Origin: an uncultured Luminiphilus sp.
Lineage (GTDB): Bacteria; Pseudomonadota; Gammaproteobacteria; Pseudomonadales; Halieaceae
NCBI GenBank assembly: GCA_943789425.1
Contig: CALSUB010000001.1
Span: 224,243 to 288,242 of the forward strand
DNA length: 64,000 bases
Direction of reading: 5' to 3'
Part shown: positions 57,520-64,000 of the stretch, piece after piece
Position numbering within the stretch: position 1 is the stretch's first letter
How the letters are laid out: each line of letters opens with the position of its first letter
Program-made: the position numbers and the translations under genes
The notes under the pieces: model-generated
The model's input: the letters and a program-made list of their open reading frames with translations, nothing else
The model's database searches: none
What the model was told of the DNA's origin: nothing

Positions 57520-60322
57520 ATGAAGAAGATGCTTATTAATGCAACGCAGCCGGAAGAGGTGAGAGTTGCGATGGTCGATGGTCAGCGACTGTACGACCTC
57601 GATATCGAAAACCGCCAGCGCATCCAAACTAAAGCGAATGTTTACAAAGCCAAAATCACTCGTGTCGAGCCCAGCTTAGAGGCAGCGTTTGTCGATTTTG
57701 GTGCTGACCGGCATGGGTTCTTGCCGCTGAAAGAGATCGCTCCCGAGTACTACCGTAGCAAAGCGCCTGAGAACGAAGGAAAGATCCGCATCAAAGATGT
57801 GCTGAAAGAAGGCACCGAGGTGATTGTTCAGGTCGATAAGGAGGAGCGTGGCACCAAAGGCGCCGCTCTGACCACCTATATCAGCTTGGCGGGACGTTAC
57901 ATGGTGCTGATGCCAAACAACCCCAAGGCGGGCGGTATCTCGCGCCGTATCGAAGGCGAAGATCGCAGCGAGCTGAAGGCGTCGCTGTCACAACTCAATC
58001 TGCCAGATGGCATGGGCGTCATTATTCGCACCGCCGGTGTGGGCAGGACCACCGAAGAGCTGCAGTGGGATCTCGATTACTTACTGCAGTTATGGGACGC
58101 CATCACACAGGCCAACCAAGACAGTAAACCACCCACCCTGCTCTATCAGGAAAGCGACGTCATCATTCGTGCAGTTCGTGACTACCTTCGCGACGATATT
58201 GATCAAGTACTGATTGACGATACCACCGCCTACCAGCGTGCAGCGGATTTTGTCGGCATGGTCATGCCGCATTATAAAAGTCGTCTCAAGCAGTATGAGG
58301 ATCCATTGGCCTTATTTAATCGCTTCCAGATTGAGGGGCAAATAGAAACTGCCTTTCAGCGTGAAGTGCGGCTACCCTCTGGCGGGTCGATCGTTATCGA
58401 CCCGACTGAGGCGTTGGTGTCGATTGATATCAACTCGGCGCGCGCCACCAAAGGGAGCGACATCGAGCAAACCGCGTTGCAAACAAACCTAGAGGCAGCG
58501 GATGAAGTAGCTCGGCAGCTTCGATTGCGCGATATGGGCGGCCTAATTGTTATCGATTTTATTGATATGTCCGCAAATCGTAACCAACGCGCCGTCGAGA
58601 ATCGCATTCGCGAGGCGCTAGAGGTTGATCGCGCCCGGATCCAGGTAGGCCGCATTTCTCGCTTTGGACTCTTGGAAATGTCACGCCAGCGATTGCGCCC
58701 TTCATTAGGTGAAACCAGCGGCATGGTCTGTCCGCGCTGCACAGGACAAGGCACCATACGAGATACCAAGTCACTGGCGCTGGCCATTTTGCGACTCATA
58801 CAGGAAGAAGCGGCAAAAGAGCGCACCGGCGAAGTACAAGCCATTGTTCCCGTCGACGTTTCCACCTTTTTGCTCAATGAGAAACGTGCCGATATCAACG
58901 AGATAGAATCCAGTACCGGCGTGAGGACCGTGGTCGTTGCCAGTCCTTACATGGACACGCCCCACTTTGAGGTGCGGCGACTTCGTGATGACGAAGTGGA
59001 GGAGTCACGACGTTTAAGCTTTCATATTGAGAAGCCAACGCCCGAGGCGCCCTCGGTAGAGGCCGCTTCTGACAATCCAGTCAGCGCGCCCGAAGCCCTT
59101 GTGCGCGACATCACGCCAGAAGCACGGGCTCCAGAGGCCGCACCGAAGACCGACGAGTCTGCACCGCGTCAACAACGCACTAAACGGGATGCTGCAAAGT
59201 CCAATGATCGAAAGGCATCGCAACCCGGCTTGCTCGCTCGCCTTTGGGCGCTGCTTTTTGGGCCTTCAGAGGCGCCTAAAAAACCCTCCGGGAACGACAG
59301 AGGGCGGTCGCAGAGGCGGCGAACAGAATCGCAATCGATCACGCAGACGCTCTGGCGATCGGCGACGTGGCGAGAATCAGAACAGCGATGAGACAGGACA
59401 ACGTAATCGTCGTGACCGAAATGATCGACGCGGCGGGAGAAATCGCAAGCAAGACGACGATCAGGAGCAGAACACCACCACAGCCACTAGCGGCCCCAGC
59501 GGGCAGAACAGCAGTAGCCCTAACTCGGACAGCGAAGATCAAGCAAAGCGACCAAGACGTCGTCGTGGTCGACGCGGTGGCCAGCGTCGTAATGACCCAG
59601 CCAGCAACGATGCGGTAGAAACCACCGATGACGCAGTGGCGACTGACGCTCAGGAAGAAATCGTTGTTGCTGATACAGACAGTGCCCCTCGTCGCCGACC
59701 GGCCGATAAGCGGCAGGATAACCGACGACGTCGACAGCGTCAGGCGGTCACAACCGAGGAAGCCGAAGCACCCCGCAGTGATGGAGACTGAATCCGCTGA
59801 CGCCCCCGCCGCTAACGATGCCCCCGTGGCTGATGTGAATGTGGCTTCCTCAGAGGCACTCAGCGCTGCTTTCAGTAGCGAGAGTCAGGAGCACATGGCT
59901 GAGAGCCAAGATGAAGCATCGGCGTCGCAAGCGGTAGAGACCCCCTCCGAACCAGCGGCTGACAGCGCCTCTGCGGAAAGTCCAGCAACCGCTGATGCGC
60001 AACAAATTGAAAAAGCGAGCGCAGGCAGAAGCCTCGGTCACGGCACGCGCCCGAAGTCGTCGTCACCACGACGAGCGCTAATACGGTCGATGCGGTTGAA
60101 ACAGCGGTCGAAGCAGTCGATACGAGTGGACTGACAGCAGACGGGCGAGCGGTCAATGATCCACGCATTTTGCCCAAGCCGGTCACCGACACCGCCGTGC
60201 AGACTGAGCTTACGCAGCTATTTGCCGCACCGGAAGCACCTCCTGTTAGCGTGGTGGCGCAGAATATTCCGCGCGCTAGCAACGATCCGCGTGGCCCCAA
60301 AGCGGCAACGGCTGGAAAGTAA
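57520..60322 (+). CDS. rne: Ribonuclease E, C-terminal half broken three times
   Basis: Endoribonuclease that starts mRNA decay and matures rRNA and tRNA; scaffold of the degradosome. The catalytic half is intact: [20 protein letters not shown], an S1 domain, the catalytic Asp in [15 protein letters not shown] and [14 protein letters not shown], and the zinc-link [12 protein letters not shown]. The 59391 stop follows a frame break near 59290-59300; the Arg-rich RNA-binding region continues in another frame ([13 protein letters not shown] and [11 protein letters not shown]). Further breaks near 59779 and 60020-60045 lead to [20 protein letters not shown] and [12 protein letters not shown], ending at 60322. 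The joined length is about 930 residues, normal for RNase E. The weak start context suits autoregulation. Confidence 0.93.
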
Positions 60323-60323
60323 C

Positions 60324-60351
60324 TTGATTGAAACCGGCGCAACGATATAAT
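60324..60351 (+). promoter_or_regulatory. Sigma-70-type promoter for tRNA-Ser
   Basis: TTGATT (60324-60329) and a perfect TATAAT (60346-60351) with a 16-base spacer lie immediately after the rne stop. Transcription would start around 60358, some 33 bases upstream of the mature tRNA. Confidence 0.65.
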
Positions 60352-60360
60352 GCGCCCTCT

Positions 60361-60390
60361 CCGCCAGAGGCTCTCTGGCGGCTCTTTTTT
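60361..60390 (+). terminator. Terminator hairpin between the promoter and tRNA-Ser
   Basis: A perfect nine-pair stem CCGCCAGAG/CTCTGGCGG with a GCT loop, followed by CTCTTTTTT directly abutting the tRNA. It suits termination of rne, but lies downstream of the TATAAT promoter, so transcripts from that promoter would have to pass it to reach the tRNA. Confidence 0.82.
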
Positions 60391-60478
60391 GGTGGGCTGG
60401 CTGAGTGGTCGAAAGCGGCGGTCTTGAAAACCGTTGAGGGGTGACCCTCCGTAGGTTCGAATCCTACGCCCACCGCCA
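60391..60478 (+). tRNA. tRNA-Ser, anticodon UGA
   Basis: An 88-base class II tRNA with encoded CCA. Acceptor GGTGGGC pairs with GCCCACC, the anticodon stem CGGT/ACCG holds CTTGAAA with anticodon TGA (UCN serine codons), a long variable arm follows (TGAGGGGTGACCCTCC), and the T arm is TAGG TTCGAAT CCTA. It follows rne on the same strand. Confidence 0.97.
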
Positions 60479-60571
60479 TTTCTTCTTTGTGCACAAGATC
60501 CTATAAAACGCCGCGCTATGGCACACCTGCAGCAAAAACCTGCCCACTGAGCTCTTTAAAACAAACCTGCT

Positions 60572-62246
60572 TTAGTCGCCTTCATGGGGTCGCAAAAACC
60601 AACATAAGGATTCGATCTCAGTGGGCCAAGGCGCCTGTTGAAAATGATCGACTGACTGCTCACGATGCCGTTGCGGGGCGCCCGACCGAAGAATGTCCTC
60701 GGCAGCCTCCAGCACTTGGTGGGGTTTTGTGATGGTGCCTGGCTCCGTTATCAACGTACTACCTGCGAAGACATCGAGGCTGACGGGCTGCGTTGCCGGT
60801 GCATCTCTGTGCTGCCACAGACCTGATTGAGGATCCAACGTGTATGAGGCCAGCAGTTTGACGCCCCACTGGGCGACCAGCGCCATTGCATCGAGAATGT
60901 AATCCACCTCTTGATCGTCACAGAGCCAATGAAGATTAAAGCGGACCCAACCGGGTCGTAAGCAGCCAAAACCTCGCTGCACGCCAGCGGCTAGCGCTTC
61001 GGATCGTTGCCGCGTAAGCCCGAGCAACTCATGACCATAAGGCCCCGCGCAGGAACAACCGCCTCGCGCCTGAATGCCGAACAGGTCATTAAGTAATCGC
61101 ACCACGTAACCGTAATGGAGCTCACCGTGATCGGACCGAAAGCGCATCGAAAAAATAGGCAGTTGATCTGCGTGTCGCGGGCCGAGTCGTTCCAATCCGT
61201 AGGTCATCTGAAATTGTTTTTCGGCTTGTCGTCTGTGTCGGTTTTCAATTTCGGCGATCCGTTGATAGCCAACTTTTTTAGGAATACTCACCGCCATGGC
61301 GCCGCGAATGGACTCTACTATGCCTGGCGTACCGCCCTCCTCTCGGTGCTCGGGGTCTGGATGCCACTCGTGCCAGTCGGGGGTGACGTAGCGCACGGTC
61401 CCACCACCAATTTGCGCCGGCACGGTATTACGCAGCACCTTGCGTTTGATCGCCAGTACGCCGCTACTGCCAGGGCCACCAATAAACTTGTGAGGTGAGA
61501 AAACAACCGCGTCGAGCGGCGCATCGGGTGCATTCATGTCGACCGAAAGGTAAGGGGCACCTGCTGCGTAATCCCACACCGCGAGGGCACCATGGTCTTT
61601 GAGTCGTCGTGTGATACCCGACACATCAGACACGACGCCCGTGACATTTGAGGCGGCAGAAAAACTGCCCACGATAAAGGGGCGGTGAGCGTTTTGGACC
61701 AGCGTGTTGGTCATCACCGCTTGATCAATACCGCCATTCTGATCAAGCGGTAGGCGGATGACATCGGCTTGCGCCTCGCGCCAGGGCAGTTCGTTGGAGT
61801 GATGCTCATAGGGCCCCACCAAGACCAGCGGGCGATGCCCACGGGTTCGTTCGCCGGCGCCCCCTGATCGCAAGCCCAGTAGGTGAACCAATGTGTTGAC
61901 GGCGGCGGTTGCGCCGGATCCACAAAAAATGACGATATCGTCGGAGCCGGCGTTAATGACCTCTTTTATCGTTTGCCGCGCCCACTTCCTAAGCTGTCCA
62001 GTGTGCCGTCCGGTGTGTGAGGCTTCAGAGTGTGTGTTGGCGTAGTGCGGTAATACGTCTCGTGAAATGACCTTTTCGATCGAGGCCAGACCCCGGCCGC
62101 TTGCGGTGTGATCGCAATAAACGAGTGGCTTGCGACCCATACGGTGTTGGAATATGCGTCTCGCGCCCGATGATCTGTTGCCGCAGGTGGTTGATTAGAT
62201 CGGGCTGGCGCTCTGCGGTGTCGTATCGATTCTTCATTGCGGTCAT
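60572..62246 (-). CDS. Class V aminotransferase (cysteine-desulfurase-like), frame broken once
   Basis: PLP enzyme of the class V/NifS-like superfamily, about 558 residues. The N-terminus starts at an ATG at 62246 (or 62237): NRYDTAERQPDLINHLRQQI and THIPTPYG. An extra G in a GGG run near 62137 breaks the frame, which resumes RKPLVYCDHTASGRGLASIE. The PLP Lys lies in VFSPHKFIGGPGSSGVLAIK; other family blocks are FCGSGATAAVNTLVHLLGL, GPYEHHSNELPWREAQADV and ARGGCSCAGPYGHELLGL. The long C-terminal extension distinguishes it from IscS/SufS. The divergent Lrp-type gene probably regulates it, and with the neighbouring oxidase suggests amino-acid catabolism. Substrate unknown. Confidence 0.82.
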
Positions 62247-62394
62247 TGGAGGCGCTTCGGTTAAGGAACTGTTGCCAGCGTAATACTTGAGTCCCGCGCG
62301 ATGGGTGCACATTGGCCAAAGCAAACGCTTTAGTTTGCACGTATTGTGCTTATTTGATATCTCATATTGAACAAAATAAGCACCGTAGTGAGTA

Positions 62395-62859
62395 ATGACG
62401 CAAATAAAGATCATAGATGCATTGGATCGTAAGATTCTGCGGGCGTTGCAGCGAGACAGCGACGAACCCATAGCAGACCTAGCAGCACGACTCGGCCTGT
62501 CGCGCTCGGCCTGCAGCCGCCGCATCGCGCGACTAGCAGAAATAGGCGTCATTGAGCGATCGGTGGCCCTGCTATCGCAAAGCAAATTGGGCTTGGGGCT
62601 AACGGTCTTTGTTACCATCAAAACCAATCAACACAACGCGGCCTGGTCTCGTCAATTTCAATCGGTTGTAGAGCAGCTACCCGGGGTGCTCGAGGTGCAT
62701 CGCCTCGGGGGGGAAATCGACTACTTGCTGAAAGCAGTCGTCCCCGACATGCCCGGCTACGATGCGCTGTATCAACAGCTCATCAAAGCGGACCTTTACG
62801 ATGTTAGCGCCAGCTTTGTCATGGAAACGATGAAGCACACAACAGAGCTTCCGCTCTAG
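62395..62859 (+). CDS. Lrp/AsnC-family transcriptional regulator
   Basis: A 154-residue regulator with an N-terminal helix-turn-helix (residues 8-55, LDRKILRALQRDSDEPIADL and LGLSRSACSRRIARL) and a C-terminal RAM effector domain (VTIKTNQHNAAWSRQF, then EVHRLGGEIDYLLKAVVPDM). It is divergent from the aminotransferase gene, sharing a gap of about 150 bases that includes AT-rich sequence (TTTGATATCTCATATTG) suitable for Lrp-type binding. Such regulators usually respond to the amino acid whose catabolic gene lies next to them. Confidence 0.93.
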   Translation: MTQIKIIDALDRKILRALQRDSDEPIADLAARLGLSRSACSRRIARLAEIGVIERSVALLSQSKLGLGLTVFVTIKTNQHNAAWSRQFQSVVEQLPGVLEVHRLGGEIDYLLKAVVPDMPGYDALYQQLIKADLYDVSASFVMETMKHTTELPL

Positions 62860-63252
62860 CCTCGCTCAGCCGCCGATGAGCAGCTTAACAAAGAGCGCTT
62901 CTGTATCGTACGCTCAGATGCAGTCACGTCCTTGTTATTGCCCACTGGACCTCAGATTGAGCCTGTCACAAACTGAGTTTGCCCTCGCGTGAGTACGAGG
63001 GTGGCAGTCAATACACTAGGCGCGAACCGCGCAATCGGTACCGTTAGCAGCCAGCAAAAAGTCGCTGAGCTGGCAGCAACCTGCGACACTACACTGGTTC
63101 GACCAAACCATTGTCGATCAACCGAGAGGGCAACATCGTGGCACGGGCGGGACGGCAGTTAATCGAGAGGCGAACCGCCCTAAAGCTAGGCGGCAGCGCT
63201 CTGGTTATCAACGCAAAATAGACGCGTTTTCGCGCTACATCCGCAGCGGATT
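62860..63252. other. Gap with no recognised gene
   Basis: No recognisable coding sequence on either strand. A hairpin CCCTCG/CGAGGG with an eight-base loop lies at 62982-63001 but has no T tract. Short frames that run into the oxidase gene show no similarity I know. The gap may hold the regulator's transcript end and the oxidase promoter. Confidence 0.45.
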
Positions 63253-64000
63253 GTGGTGATTGGTGGCGGAATCATCGGTTGCGCCATCAGCTATTACCTC
63301 GCTAAAGCAGGCGCTCAAGTCACTTTGGTAGAACGGGACACTCTCGCCAGCAAGGCCAGTCGTGGCACCTTTGCTTGGATTAATGCAACGTGGGCCAAGC
63401 AACCTCGACACTACCATCGTCTCAATCAAATGGGCCTCGACGGCTGGCATGAGCTTGAGCAAGCGCTCAACATTCCCATCCGTTGGGGCGGCTCTCTCGA
63501 ATGGTTTTCGAGTCACGAGCGACAAATCAGGCTGGCAGCCGATATCGAAGAGCAAGCCAGGTGGGGTGAAGCCGCTGAGATGCTGTCGGGGACCGAAGTG
63601 AACGCATTAGAGCCAAACCTAACCGTCAGTGCTGGCGACGCCGTTGCGTATTCTGGCGGGGATGGCGCACTCGATCCAGTGGTCGCGTGTCAGCGATTAG
63701 CCGCCGGCGCTCAGCAGTATCAGGCGAGGATCCTGGAGCACTGCGAGGTCCGTTCGGCGTTGTCGAACGACGAGGGGAGCGTCACGCTGTCAACCAGTCT
63801 CGGTGACCTAGTCGCAGACCGTTACGTAGTGGCTACGGGTGCCGATTCGTTGGCAACACAAACACTCGCGGGCGTTACGATTCCTCAGCGATCGACGCCC
63901 GGTGTTATCGTGATGACCAAGCCCCTCCCCCGCCTTATTCACCGAGTCATTGCCGCTCCAGGCATTCATCTTCATCAGCGAGAAGACGGCAAGCTGGTGA
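63253..64000 (+). CDS. DadA-like FAD-dependent amino-acid oxidase/dehydrogenase, partial
   Basis: Runs off the right edge with an intact frame. The first residues are the FAD dinucleotide motif VVIGGGIIGCAISYYLAKAG, then VTLVERDTLASKASRGTFAW and INATWAKQPRHYHRLNQMGL, typical of D-amino-acid dehydrogenase/glycine oxidase-like (DAO family) proteins. The first start codon that fits is a GTG at 63253, right at the nucleotide-binding strand; no ATG lies upstream in frame, so a few N-terminal residues or a base may be missing. The nearby Lrp regulator and aminotransferase suggest use of amino acids or amines. Exact substrate unknown. Confidence 0.82.
   Translation, partial: MVIGGGIIGCAISYYLAKAGAQVTLVERDTLASKASRGTFAWINATWAKQPRHYHRLNQMGLDGWHELEQALNIPIRWGGSLEWFSSHERQIRLAADIEEQARWGEAAEMLSGTEVNALEPNLTVSAGDAVAYSGGDGALDPVVACQRLAAGAQQYQARILEHCEVRSALSNDEGSVTLSTSLGDLVADRYVVATGADSLATQTLAGVTIPQRSTPGVIVMTKPLPRLIHRVIAAPGIHLHQREDGKLV

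Overview
The window looks like chromosomal DNA of an aerobic marine gammaproteobacterium, possibly of the Cellvibrionales/Halieaceae (OM60/NOR5) type. The placement rests on housekeeping synteny (yceD-rpmF-fab-pabC-mltG-tmk-holB-pilZ; tig-clpP-clpX-lon-hupB-ppiD; dnaQ-rnhA-yafS-gloB), NhaB sodium/proton exchange and electron-transfer-flavoprotein respiration. It is inference from protein likeness, because no rRNA gene is present.

Layout. 1-2001: tail-specific protease prc, running off the left edge. 2070-5717 (minus): small DUF4266 lipoprotein, DUF3570 outer-membrane barrel, ApbE flavin transferase and a BamA/D15-like barrel. Divergent from these (5921-11578, plus): a cytochrome/Ig-like protein, a large two-haem DUF1592/DUF1588-type protein and a Tat-exported DUF1501 protein. 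11765-12730: a broken tyrosine recombinase. 12948-16839: a sulfide-oxidation operon (persulfide dioxygenase, sulfide:quinone reductase, SulP carrier). 16808-24000: sohB, nudC, nhaB, dnaQ-rnhA-yafS/gloB and a secreted unknown. 24034-30037: an AddAB-like helicase/nuclease pair. 30256-33794: nfuA, DUF2970, a threonine-dehydratase-like enzyme, a possible 36-residue membrane protein and a KefB-like antiporter. 33964-37542: etfBA and ETF:quinone oxidoreductase. 37558-46522: DUF1285, ppiD, hupB, lon, clpX, clpP, tig. 46617-47163: tRNA-Leu and a candidate small RNA. 47289-55432: pilZ to yceD, the fatty-acid cluster without plsX or fabH. 55532-60322: yceF-type maf, rluC and rne with a structured leader. 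60391-64000: tRNA-Ser, then an amino-acid module of class-V aminotransferase, Lrp-type regulator and a partial DadA-like oxidase.

Reading frames are broken at about 30 places, yet protein similarity resumes at once in another frame each time. Broken genes include clpX, clpP, tig, etfB and the tail of rne. About nine breaks fall in one 1.4-kb gene, while roughly 22 kb (12.9-34.8 kb) has none. This clustering, with intact conserved residues between breaks, looks more like local single-base sequencing errors than gene decay. I therefore annotate broken genes as single loci spanning all their fragments. I label as pseudogene only the apbE, DUF1501 and integrase loci, where I cannot argue from housekeeping function that the frame must be intact.

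How the genes work together: 12.9-16.8 kb is a self-contained route from sulfide through persulfide to sulfite and out of the cell. EtfBA passes electrons to ETF-QO and so to quinone. Trigger factor, ClpXP, Lon, HU and PpiD form a protein-quality cluster. The 2-11.6 kb block combines covalent-flavin machinery, two outer-membrane barrels and periplasmic haem proteins, which suggests redox chemistry at the cell envelope, but its substrate is unknown.
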